Source: Candidatus Hydrogenedentota bacterium (GTDB taxonomy: Bacteria > Hydrogenedentota > Hydrogenedentia > Hydrogenedentales > CAITNO01). From it: a DNA stretch of 15,624 bases. Position 1 is the stretch's first letter. Each line of letters begins with the position of its first letter. This document shows positions 8,317 through 14,376 of this stretch, piece by piece. The translations under genes were made by a program, and so were the position numbers. Under the pieces are notes generated by a model. The model saw nothing but the letters and a program-made list of their open reading frames with translations. It searched no databases and was not told the DNA's origin. The DNA is taken from NCBI GenBank assembly GCA_029554925.1, contig JAKPUV010000957.1, positions 1 to 15,624 of the forward strand, read 5' to 3'.

Positions 8317-8336
8317 CTAAACAAACGATTGTATTG
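8317..8336. promoter_or_regulatory. Imperfect palindrome, candidate PerR/Fur operator
   Basis: CTAAACAAACGATTGTATTG matches its own reverse complement at 14 of 20 positions, with core ACAAACGATTGT. It overlaps the proposed -35 hexamer of the regulator gene, the usual position for autorepression. It does not match the Bacillus PerR box closely, so the assignment is by position and symmetry. Confidence 0.45.
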
Positions 8337-8357
8337 CGGGGGATAAAATGATATGAT
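8329..8357 (+). promoter_or_regulatory. Promoter of the perR-like/ferritin operon
   Basis: TTGTAT (8329-8334) and TATGAT (8352-8357) are separated by exactly 17 nt, in an A/T-rich island that stands out from the GC-rich surroundings. Transcription would begin near 8364, leaving a leader of about 107 nt before the regulator start. Confidence 0.65.
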
Positions 8358-8470
8358 GCAAAACGGTTTTGGGATTGGCACGGATACGGAAAGGGGCGTC
8401 CTTTCCGTGGTGGGAGTCCCGCGCCGCGGGAATTGCGGCAGCGGCGGAAGGCATGCAGGGAGTGAAGGCG

Positions 8471-8890
8471 ATGGATTTGGCGGGCAAACAGCGGAGAATG
8501 ACGCGGCAGCGCCGGGTGATCTGGGACGAATTGCGCAAACTTCGCACCCATCCCTCGGCGGAGGAGCTGCACGTGGTTGTCCGCCGAGCGATGCCCGGCA
8601 TCAGCCTGGGCACCGTCTATCGGAACCTGGTCGTCCTCTGGAAGGACGGTCGGATTCTGCGGCTCGAGGGCCTCGGCGGGCGGGCGCGCTATGACGGGGA
8701 CATCCGCCCGCATCACCACGCGCTCTGCCTCCGGTGCGGCAGGATCGTGGATCTCATGCCGAGCCAGGTGGCGGGCGTGGGCGATCCGCGCGTTCTTGAC
8801 GGGGTCTTCAAGGCCACCGGGTGGCGGCTTGACTTTGAGGGGCTCTGTCCGGCGTGCGCCGGGAATGAACCCGAAACCCCCGGGTGTTGA
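8471..8890 (+). CDS. perR: Fur-family regulator, PerR-type peroxide sensor
   Basis: A 139-residue metal-dependent repressor. The N-terminal winged helix includes the recognition segment SLGTVYRNL (45-53); the C-terminal part dimerises. Two CxxC pairs, C86/C89 (CLRC) and C126/C129 (CPAC), form the structural zinc site. Compared with Bacillus PerR, the regulatory metal ligands appear conserved at an offset of ten: H27, D75, H81, H83 and D94. An Asp at the last position, where Fur proteins usually have Glu, favours PerR over Fur. The start at 8471 has AGGGAG 8 nt upstream; upstream in-frame starts at 8369 and 8453 add residues not typical of the family. Ferritin starts 20 nt after the stop, so the two are co-transcribed. 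A promoter with an overlapping palindrome lies upstream, suggesting self-control. PerR is preferred to Fur or Zur, with moderate certainty. Confidence 0.8.
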   Translation: MDLAGKQRRMTRQRRVIWDELRKLRTHPSAEELHVVVRRAMPGISLGTVYRNLVVLWKDGRILRLEGLGGRARYDGDIRPHHHALCLRCGRIVDLMPSQVAGVGDPRVLDGVFKATGWRLDFEGLCPACAGNEPETPGC

Positions 8891-8910
8891 CAGAACAGGA
8901 GGTGTTCCAC

Positions 8911-9432
8911 ATGCTTAAACCGGAAATGCAGAAGGCTTTCAACGACCAGATCAACGAGGAACTGTTTTCCTCCTACCTGTACGCGTCCATGGTGAGCTAC
9001 TTTGAGCAGCAGAACCTCAAGGGAATGGCCGCCTGGATGCGGGTGCAGGTGCAGGAGGAGCTCCTGCACGCCACCAAGCTCTTCGGGTATGTCCTGGAGC
9101 GCGACGGGGCGGTGGAACTCAAGGCCATCGCCGCCCCCACGGCCGCGTGGGACTCCCCCCTGGACGCCTGGAAGGCGGCCTTCGCCCATGAGCAGCACAT
9201 CACCGCCTGCATCTCGGACCTTCACTCGAAGGCCGTGGAGCTCAAGGACCCCGCCAGCACCATCTTCCTCGAGTGGTTTGTGACAGAGCAGGTGGAGGAG
9301 GAGTCCAACGCCCGCGACATCGTCGCGCAGATGGAAATGGTTCAGGGCGCGCCGGGCGGCCTGTTCATGCTCGACCGCGAGCTGGGCAGCCGGCCCGCCC
9401 CGGCGGCCGGCGGAAACGCGGCGGCCACCTGA
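8911..9432 (+). CDS. Non-haem ferritin (FtnA-like)
   Basis: A 173-residue cytoplasmic iron-storage protein expected to form a 24-subunit shell and oxidise Fe(II). The N-terminus MLKPEM and spacing match E. coli FtnA closely. Ferroxidase ligands fall at the same numbers: E17, E50, H53 (QEELLHATKLF), E94 (HEQ), Q127 and E130 (EQVEEE). The C-terminus ends in a short Ala/Gly-rich tail. The start at 8911 is set by CAGGAGG 8 nt upstream; an in-frame TTG-type start at 8884 would overlap the regulator gene and add nothing family-like. Its position directly behind a PerR-type gene fits iron sequestration during peroxide stress, and it ends just before a strong terminator. Confidence 0.95.
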   Translation: MLKPEMQKAFNDQINEELFSSYLYASMVSYFEQQNLKGMAAWMRVQVQEELLHATKLFGYVLERDGAVELKAIAAPTAAWDSPLDAWKAAFAHEQHITACISDLHSKAVELKDPASTIFLEWFVTEQVEEESNARDIVAQMEMVQGAPGGLFMLDRELGSRPAPAAGGNAAAT

Positions 9433-9454
9433 CCCTCCCCTTTTCCCTAGACAG

Positions 9455-9492
9455 ACCCCGGCGGAATAACAGCGGTTCCGCCGGGGTTTTTT
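9455..9492 (+). terminator. Rho-independent terminator after ferritin
   Basis: ACCCCGGCGGAA (9455-9466) pairs perfectly with TTCCGCCGGGGT (9476-9487) over a 9-nt loop and runs into six T residues. This is the clearest terminator in the window and separates the ferritin operon from the peroxiredoxin gene. Confidence 0.92.
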
Positions 9493-9502
9493 GATGCAAG
9501 TG

Positions 9503-9513
9503 GGAACGGTTCC
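9503..9513. promoter_or_regulatory. Short perfect palindrome upstream of peroxiredoxin
   Basis: GGAAC-G-GTTCC is a perfect 5+1+5 palindrome 80 nt before the peroxiredoxin start and just after the ferritin terminator. It could be an operator but is short enough to arise by chance. No convincing -35/-10 pair was identified beside it. Confidence 0.25.
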
Positions 9514-9592
9514 TGTCAGTCTCCCAGAGAGCGCCGTCCCGCAAACTGCATCTGTCTGCTGGCAAGAACCACAGCAACCAGGAGGTAAACCC

Positions 9593-10183
9593 ATGAGCGT
9601 TCAAGTCACCCAGCCCGCCCCGGATTTCAAGGCCACCGCCGTGATGGCGGACAACACCTTCAACGAGAAGTTCCAGCTTTCCGACTACCGCGGGAAGCAT
9701 GTGGTGCTCTTCTTTTACCCCCTCGACTTCACCTTCGTGTGCCCCTCGGAGATCATCGCGTTTGACAAGCGCCTCAAGGAGTTCGAGGAGCGCGGGGTGC
9801 AGGTCGTCGGCGTTTCGGTGGACTCCCACTTCACCCACTGGGCGTGGAAGAACACCCCGGTGGAGAAGGGCGGCATCGGAAACATCCAGTATCCGCTGGT
9901 GTCCGACCTGACCAAGCAGATCGCGCGCGACTACGGCGTGCTGGTGAACGAGGCGGTCGCCCTGCGGGGCCTGTTCCTCATCGACAAGGACGGCGTCGTG
10001 CGCCACGCGCTGGTCAACGACCTGCCGCTGGGCCGCAGCGTGGACGAGGCGCTGCGCATCGTGGACGCGCTCCAGTTCCACGAGGAGAACGGCGAGGTCT
10101 GCCCGGCCAACTGGCGCAAGGGCGCGGACGGCATGAAGGCCTCCGCCGAGGGCGTGGCCGAGTACCTCTCCAAGAACGCCTGA
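9593..10183 (+). CDS. Typical 2-Cys peroxiredoxin (AhpC/Prx1 type)
   Basis: A 196-residue thiol peroxidase that reduces hydrogen peroxide and organic peroxides, recharged by thioredoxin or AhpF-like reductases. The peroxidatic cysteine C50 lies in the P-x-x-x-T-x-x-C motif (P43, T47, C50; [13 protein letters not shown]), and the resolving cysteine C170 lies in [11 protein letters not shown]. The GGIG loop is present (93-96), but the C-terminal YF motif of peroxide-sensitive forms is missing (the protein ends EYLSKNA), so it should be a robust type that resists over-oxidation. The start is set by GGAGGT 6 nt upstream; an upstream frame to 9491 starts inside the terminator and is rejected. It stands between two terminators, so it is monocistronic. 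Its position after PerR and ferritin suggests shared peroxide control. Confidence 0.96.
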   Translation: MSVQVTQPAPDFKATAVMADNTFNEKFQLSDYRGKHVVLFFYPLDFTFVCPSEIIAFDKRLKEFEERGVQVVGVSVDSHFTHWAWKNTPVEKGGIGNIQYPLVSDLTKQIARDYGVLVNEAVALRGLFLIDKDGVVRHALVNDLPLGRSVDEALRIVDALQFHEENGEVCPANWRKGADGMKASAEGVAEYLSKNA

Positions 10184-10209
10184 CCGGGGAACCCCTTTTT
10201 CGACACGAC

Positions 10210-10249
10210 GGGCCGGACCCGCACACACGCGGTCCGGCCCCCTTTCTTT
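10210..10249 (+). terminator. Terminator after peroxiredoxin
   Basis: GGGCCGGACC (10210-10219) pairs perfectly with GGTCCGGCCC (10231-10240) over an 11-nt loop, followed by CCTTTCTTT. It lies 26 nt after the stop codon. Confidence 0.8.
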
Positions 10250-10286
10250 CCATGCCCCCGCCGCGGTCTGACACCCGGGGAGGGCG

Positions 10287-10317
10287 TTGCGTTTCGCGCG
10301 GCCCCGCCCCCTATAAT
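10287..10317 (+). promoter_or_regulatory. Promoter of the Tat-exported TIM-barrel gene
   Basis: A perfect TATAAT at 10312-10317 stands in very GC-rich sequence. A weaker TTGCGT lies at 10287-10292 with a long 19-nt spacer. Transcription would begin close to the ribosome-binding site AAGGAGG at 10327-10333, leaving a very short leader. Confidence 0.55.
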
Positions 10318-10341
10318 GCTTGGAACAAGGAGGACTCCGGC

Positions 10342-11235
10342 ATGAAGACGACACGCAGACAATGGCTGGCGGGCGGCGGGGCTTTGGCGTGCGCCCTGGC
10401 GGCGAACCCGACACCCGCGCGGGCCGCGGAGGCCTCCGGAAAGCCCCCCCTGCGCCTCAGCCTGGCGGCCTACTCGTTCCGCGACCTGCTGCCGCGCGGG
10501 GACAAGAAGGGCGCCATGACCCTGCACGACCTGCTGGACCGGTGTCCGGGGTGGGGGCTGGACGCCTTTGAGCCGACGTCGTACTATTTCAGTTCGGAGG
10601 AGCCCGCGTATCTGCACTCGCTCAAGGCCAGAGCCTTCCGGCTGGGGATCGAGATTTCCGGCACCGCCGTGGGCAACAACTTCTGCCTGCCCGAGGGGGA
10701 CGACCGCGCGCGGGAGATGGCGGACATGAAACGCTGGATCGGCAACGCCGTCGAGATCGGCGCGCCGGTCATCCGCATCTTCGCGGGCCGCGAGGACAAG
10801 AAGACGGACCGGGCGGCGGCCTTTGACCGCGCCGTGGCGGGCATGCGGGAGGCCTGCGATTACGCCGGGTCGCGTGGGGTCTTTCTCGCCATCGAGAACC
10901 ACGGCTATCTCACGGAGACCGCCGACGACGTGCTGCGCATCCTGGACACGGTCAACCACGAATGGCTCGGCGTGAACCTCGACACGGGGAACTTCCACGG
11001 CGACCCCTACGCGAACATGGCCCAACTCGCGCCGAAGGCGCTGAACGTGCAGGTGAAGGCGGCCGTGAACGTGGACGGCAAAAAGGGGGAGGCCGACTTC
11101 GCCCGCATCGCGGGCATCCTGCGCGACGCGGGCTACCGCGGCTATGTCGCGCTGGAGTACGAGGAGGACGCCGACCCCCTCACAGCCGTGCCGCCGATGC
11201 TCGACAAACTGCGGGCCGCGCTCCGGAGCGTGTGA
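10342..11235 (+). CDS. Sugar phosphate isomerase/epimerase-like TIM barrel with Tat signal
   Basis: A 297-residue protein of the xylose-isomerase-like TIM-barrel superfamily (AP_endonuc_2 type). The N-terminus has a twin-arginine signal, TTRRQWLAGG followed by an Ala-rich core, with cleavage near ARA-AE (about 28), so the protein is folded before export to the periplasm. Likely metal ligands are E185 in AIENHG, D214 with H219 in NLDTGNFHGD, and E272 in ALEYEED. The start at 10342 has AAGGAGG 8 nt upstream. Such exported members are abundant in Planctomycetota-like bacteria and are thought to act on sugars or sugar acids outside the cytoplasm, but the substrate is unknown. The superfamily includes IolE and IolI, and inositol genes lie nearby on the other strand. 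The Tat signal and separate transcription make a direct pathway role doubtful. Confidence 0.88.
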   Translation: MKTTRRQWLAGGGALACALAANPTPARAAEASGKPPLRLSLAAYSFRDLLPRGDKKGAMTLHDLLDRCPGWGLDAFEPTSYYFSSEEPAYLHSLKARAFRLGIEISGTAVGNNFCLPEGDDRAREMADMKRWIGNAVEIGAPVIRIFAGREDKKTDRAAAFDRAVAGMREACDYAGSRGVFLAIENHGYLTETADDVLRILDTVNHEWLGVNLDTGNFHGDPYANMAQLAPKALNVQVKAAVNVDGKKGEADFARIAGILRDAGYRGYVALEYEEDADPLTAVPPMLDKLRAALRSV

Positions 11236-11266
11236 TGCCCTGCCCTCGGTCCGCGGAGGGTGAGGG

Positions 11267-11827
11267 CTATTCTGTTCCGGACCTGTCCTGCTCCGGTTCC
11301 TCCCACCTCACGAAGAGGTATAGGACGCTTCTTCCGTCGCCGATGTCGCCCAGACCCGCATAGTGGGAGGTCGTCTGGTAAAACCGTCTGGGGGCATCGC
11401 CGTCCCAAAGGCAGTCGTTGTAGCGCTTGACCATGTCCACCTGGCCGAAACGGGACGCCCTTTCAGGTTTCCACCAGGGGCACCTTTCCGAGTAGAAAGA
11501 GCGGCTTTTCAGCATCCAGTCTTTTGCGGGACCTGCTTCGAAGAGTTGACGGTTCATCGGAAGCCGGTGTGATCTGTCAAACACCGCCTCCAGGGCCGAG
11601 GTCTCCGCCTCCAGGCACCCTAAAAGGACGTCTACCGCGGGACTGGATTCATAGTGGGCGTGGATATTGTCCGCCGATGCGGGAAGTCCGCCCAGGTGGT
11701 CCTTTAGGATGCCAAGCGCGAACTCTTCTGAATCCAGGGATGGCCTCCTGTGGGCGGTTGCGCACCCCGACAGAAGCAGGAGGGCAAGGACCGTGCACGA
11801 AAGGGTCAAGAGGCCCCGTTTTCCCAT
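11267..11827 (-). CDS. Predicted lipoprotein of unknown function
   Basis: A 186-residue protein with a classic lipoprotein signal: MGKRG, a hydrophobic stretch, and lipobox LSGC with the acylated cysteine at residue 22. The mature part is soluble and charged, with three further cysteines (about C71, C115, C143) and aromatic-rich segments such as SERCPWWKPERASRFGQ and LYLFVRWEEPEQ. I do not recognise a family. The start at 11827 follows GGAGG about 10 nt upstream on the minus strand. It converges on the TIM-barrel gene (31 nt between stops) and is 113 nt downstream of iolC on the same strand, so it may be read from the iol operon or from its own promoter. No terminator was seen between them. 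Anchoring in the inner or outer membrane cannot be decided from the D+2 rule, because residue 23 is Ala, which favours the outer membrane only weakly. Confidence 0.75.
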   Translation of the reverse strand: MGKRGLLTLSCTVLALLLLSGCATAHRRPSLDSEEFALGILKDHLGGLPASADNIHAHYESSPAVDVLLGCLEAETSALEAVFDRSHRLPMNRQLFEAGPAKDWMLKSRSFYSERCPWWKPERASRFGQVDMVKRYNDCLWDGDAPRRFYQTTSHYAGLGDIGDGRSVLYLFVRWEEPEQDRSGTE

Positions 11828-11900
11828 CTTCCAAACCCTCCATCGCGGTGCCTGCGAGCCCGCCGCAAATCTGTCCAGAGGACTCCCCGACCGATCAGCC

Positions 11901-11913
11901 GGTTTCAGAAACC
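11901..11913. promoter_or_regulatory. Perfect 13-nt palindrome between iolC and the lipoprotein gene
   Basis: GGTTTC-A-GAAACC is a perfect 6+1+6 palindrome 73 nt before the lipoprotein start. With a one-base centre it cannot form a useful hairpin, so if it is functional it would be a protein-binding site. An 8-bp inverted pair (GCCGCAAA at 11862-11869, TTTGCGGC at 11927-11934) encloses it. Confidence 0.35.
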
Positions 11914-11940
11914 CCCGCCGTATCCGTTTGCGGCGCGCGC

Positions 11941-12969
11941 TTACAGCCCGCCGCGCCCGTCTACGAAGGCCATCACCTCGTCCCAGGTGGGCATGAAGTT
12001 GGCGCAGCCGTGCTTGGTCACGACGATGGCGCCGCAGGCCGCGCCGAGGCGTCCGGACTGCCGCCAGTCCAGCCCGCGGACCCGGCCGCAGAGGAACCCC
12101 GCCGCGAAGGCGTCGCCCGCGCCGAGGATGTTGTACACCTCGACGGGATAGCCCGGCGCGTCAATCTGGTCCACGCCGCCGTCCTCCCGCCGCAGGTGGA
12201 CCCGGGCGCCGTGTATCCCGCGCTTGTGCACCAGCGCCTTCGGCCCGCGCGCCAGCAGCGCGGCGATCCCCGCGTCCACGTCGCCCGCCACCTTGGTGTC
12301 CGACACCTGCGAGTGGGTGAGGGTGATCTGCGCGGGGTCCTGGAGCATCGCCGCGTTGATCTCGTCGTCCGTGCCGAGAACGATGTCCACCAGCGGGAGG
12401 ATGGCCCGCGCCATCACGCCGAAGGCGCGCGGGTCGTGCCACTGGTCGGGGCGGAAGTCAATGTCGAAGACCACCTCGGCCCCCGCCGCCCGCGCCTGCT
12501 CGGCGGCGAAGAAGGTCGCGCTGCGGCTGGGCTCCTTCGAGAGGTTCGTGCCCGCGAACTGGAAGAACCTGCACCGCGTCACCGGGGCCGCCAGCACGTC
12601 GTCTATCGTCAGCTCGATGTCCGCGCAGTTGTCGCGGTAGTACACCAGCGGAAAGCGGTCGGGCGGCTCGATGCCCAGCACCACCGCGCTGGTCCGGCGC
12701 CCCGGCTTGCGGGGGATATAGGTGGTCTCCACCCCCTCCTTCTCCAGGAAGCGGAGGATGAAGTCGCCCACGGGGTCCGCGCCCAGCGCCGTGATCACCG
12801 CCGTGTCCATCCCCAGCCGCCGCCCGCCCACACTGATGTTCAGCGGCGACCCGCCGACATAGGCCGCAAACTTCGTGATCTCCGGAAACGGCGCCCCCAC
12901 GTCGTCGCTGTACAGGTCAATGGACGACCGGCCCATGTGCACGGAGTCAAACACTTTTTCCTGCGTCAT
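11941..12969 (-). CDS. iolC: 5-dehydro-2-deoxygluconokinase (PfkB family)
   Basis: A 342-residue ribokinase-family enzyme that phosphorylates 5-dehydro-2-deoxy-D-gluconate with ATP in myo-inositol catabolism. The N-terminal HMGRSSIDLYSDDVG is the usual IolC opening, GGSPLNISVG (39-48) is the PfkB sugar-binding signature, and NILGAGDAFAAGFL (280-293) is PfkB signature 2 with catalytic base D286 and its GAGD anion hole. Length is normal for stand-alone IolC; it is not the IolC-DUF2090 fusion seen in some bacteria. The start at 12969 has a purine-rich GGGGGAGAAGAAG upstream on the minus strand. IolB is 30 nt upstream in the same operon and supplies its substrate. Another PfkB sugar kinase is the alternative, but the N-terminus and the neighbour make IolC the best call. 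Confidence 0.93.
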   Translation of the reverse strand: MTQEKVFDSVHMGRSSIDLYSDDVGAPFPEITKFAAYVGGSPLNISVGGRRLGMDTAVITALGADPVGDFILRFLEKEGVETTYIPRKPGRRTSAVVLGIEPPDRFPLVYYRDNCADIELTIDDVLAAPVTRCRFFQFAGTNLSKEPSRSATFFAAEQARAAGAEVVFDIDFRPDQWHDPRAFGVMARAILPLVDIVLGTDDEINAAMLQDPAQITLTHSQVSDTKVAGDVDAGIAALLARGPKALVHKRGIHGARVHLRREDGGVDQIDAPGYPVEVYNILGAGDAFAAGFLCGRVRGLDWRQSGRLGAACGAIVVTKHGCANFMPTWDEVMAFVDGRGGL

Positions 12970-12999
12970 CTTCTTCTCCCCCCGGGCGCGCGGCCCGGG

Positions 13000-13890
13000 T
13001 CAGTACAGCGGCAGACGGTCGTCGCCGCCGCGGTAGGTTTCCTTCACCCAGGAATAGCGGGGGTCGTCGCGGGCCATGAGGCTCTGCGCGCTGCCCGCCA
13101 GCACGTTCAGGTAGTAGGTCGTGTAGCCCGGCGCGCTCACCACGGGGTGGTAGCCCTCGGGCACCAGCACGGCACAACCGTCCGTCGCCGTCACCACGGC
13201 GTCTATGGGGAATCCCGCGCGGTGCAGGGGGCAGGTGGCGTCCGTGTAGACCCTTTGGAACGCGTAGCCCTCCGGCGGGTTGATCCGGTAGTAGTAAACC
13301 TCCTCGAGGTCGGCCTCCAGCAGGGCGCCGTCCGCGCCGGCCGCGTGCACGTCGTGCTTGTGCGGGGGGTAGCTGCTCCAGTTGCCCCCCGGTGTGTACA
13401 CCTCCACCAGCACCAGCCGGTGCACCGGCGATCCCGGCGGCAGGAGGTCGTTGATCTGCCGGGTGACGTTGTCGCCGCCGCGCAGGGACACCCGCACCTC
13501 CTCGGGACGGACCAGCCGCGGGGCGTGGTCCTCGTCCGTGGGGCACCAGGTGACCGCGAACTCCCCGGCCTCCTCCGCCGTCACGGTGAACGCCGTGCGC
13601 CGGGGCAGGTACAGCGCGTGCGCCGCCCCCTCAAAAGGCGACATCCGCCCGCCGATGCCCGACCAGGTCCCCTTGTCGGAAACCACCGCATACCGCCCGC
13701 TCAAATTGACCAGCGCCAGCTCGTTCTCCCCGGTCGCAAAGGACCACGAAGCCCCTGCGGCCAGTTTTCGGACCTGGAAAGAGATGTACTCCCATCCGGC
13801 GCTTTCGGGGGTGATGGACAGGACACAGCCTGGGTCATCCGGACAGGGCGACGGGGGGATGAGCAGGTTTTGGGTGGTGTATTGCTTCAT
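13000..13890 (-). CDS. iolB: 5-deoxy-glucuronate isomerase
   Basis: A 296-residue bicupin enzyme converting 5-deoxy-D-glucuronate to 5-dehydro-2-deoxy-D-gluconate, the step before IolC. The family-defining motif NWSSYPPHKHD carries metal ligands H177 and H179, EEVYYYRINPPEG supplies a Glu (196 or 197), and H248 in VPEGYHPVV completes the site. The start at 13890 (MKQYTTQNLL) has TGGAG about 8 nt upstream on the minus strand. A longer frame to 14019 reads back through the heptamer repeats and into the S23 gene and is rejected. The heptamer array ends only 16 nt before this start, so the ribosome-binding site lies between the repeat and the ATG. Length is close to that of other IolB proteins. 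Confidence 0.95.
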   Translation of the reverse strand: MKQYTTQNLLIPPSPCPDDPGCVLSITPESAGWEYISFQVRKLAAGASWSFATGENELALVNLSGRYAVVSDKGTWSGIGGRMSPFEGAAHALYLPRRTAFTVTAEEAGEFAVTWCPTDEDHAPRLVRPEEVRVSLRGGDNVTRQINDLLPPGSPVHRLVLVEVYTPGGNWSSYPPHKHDVHAAGADGALLEADLEEVYYYRINPPEGYAFQRVYTDATCPLHRAGFPIDAVVTATDGCAVLVPEGYHPVVSAPGYTTYYLNVLAGSAQSLMARDDPRYSWVKETYRGGDDRLPLY

Positions 13891-13905
13891 GGTGTGGGCT
13901 CCAGG

Positions 13906-13934
13906 GACTAGGGTCTTGGGTTTAGGGTTTAGGA
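13906..13934 (+). repeat. Left heptamer array (GGGTYTA-type), inverted partner of 14344-14373
   Basis: Four 7-nt units read ACTAGGG, TCTTGGG, TTTAGGG, TTTAGGA on the plus strand. The 25 nt at 13906-13930 match the reverse complement of 14349-14373 at 22 positions. The stop codon of the S23 gene (13929-13931) lies inside it. Confidence 0.85.
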
Positions 13935-14324
13935 AGGCGGCAAGGATCCTTTCGGCATGCGGCGCAGCGAGGAGATGAGTCCTGTGAGCATTTTGCCCAC
14001 TTCCTGGGTGGTGTTCCATATTTCCACGGCCTTTTCGCGGGGAACGTATTCGAGGCGGACGGCGAGGGTGATATGCGTTTCCAGTTCAGCCAGCGAGCCG
14101 CGCGCCATGCTCAGGTGATGCACATAGTCCCCCCGATGGAGACGCGCATAGCCCTCCGCGATGTTCGCGGGCACGGACACCGCCGCACGTTGCGTCTGGC
14201 TCGCCAACCCGTACTTCTCCTGCGCGGGAAACTCGCCGGTCACCCCATACACCGCGACCACCATATCCATCGCCCGCTTCCAAACCTCCAAGTCCCGGTA
14301 ACTCTTCATGCCCATCTTCCCCAT
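13929..14324 (-). CDS. Four-helix-bundle S23 protein (23S rRNA intervening-sequence family)
   Basis: A 131-residue protein with the family start KSYRDLEVWKRAMDMVVAVY, the central FPAQEKYGLASQTQRAAVSVPANIAEGYAR, and a long final helix pair with SLAELETHITLAVRLEY. This is the S23/IVP family, first found as genes inside 23S rRNA intervening sequences and related in fold to the Avd protein of diversity-generating retroelements. The function is unknown; nucleic-acid binding has been suggested. Two other in-frame starts exist (14315 and 14309). The outer one has AAGGAAGGG upstream, while 14309 gives the commonest family N-terminus. The gene interrupts a likely inositol operon between aldolase (36 nt upstream) and iolB (38 nt downstream). 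It is bounded by inverted heptamer arrays, one of which supplies its stop. There is no rRNA nearby. Confidence 0.9.
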   Translation of the reverse strand: MGKMGMKSYRDLEVWKRAMDMVVAVYGVTGEFPAQEKYGLASQTQRAAVSVPANIAEGYARLHRGDYVHHLSMARGSLAELETHITLAVRLEYVPREKAVEIWNTTQEVGKMLTGLISSLRRMPKGSLPPS

Positions 14325-14343
14325 CCCTTCCTTCTCTTCCTGA

Positions 14344-14376
14344 ACCCGAAACCCTAGACCCTAGACCCTAGACCCC
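14344..14376 (-). repeat. Right heptamer array (GGGTCTA-type), inverted partner of 13906-13934
   Basis: On the plus strand one degenerate unit, ACCCGAA, is followed by three exact ACCCTAG units (14351-14371) and a partial one. Read on the minus strand the units are GGGTCTA and GGGTTTC, so the G-rich strands of the two arrays both read inward toward the S23 gene. The TAG stop of the aldolase (14361-14363) is one of these units. Confidence 0.88.

Noticed and set aside
11236..11266. Possible bidirectional terminator between the TIM-barrel and lipoprotein genes
   Set aside because: The GCCCTC/GAGGGT pairing is imperfect and there is no T-tract on either strand.
11524..13911. A long plus-strand frame (795 codons) opposite the lipoprotein, iolC and iolB
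   Set aside because: The composition is that of an antisense shadow and it runs through three recognisable minus-strand genes.
13891..14019. N-terminal extension of IolB
   Set aside because: It would be translated from the heptamer array and the S23 gene end; the ATG at 13890 gives a normal IolB start.
13906..14376. CRISPR array suggested by short repeats
   Set aside because: The units are contiguous heptamers without spacers, in two inverted blocks around a gene.
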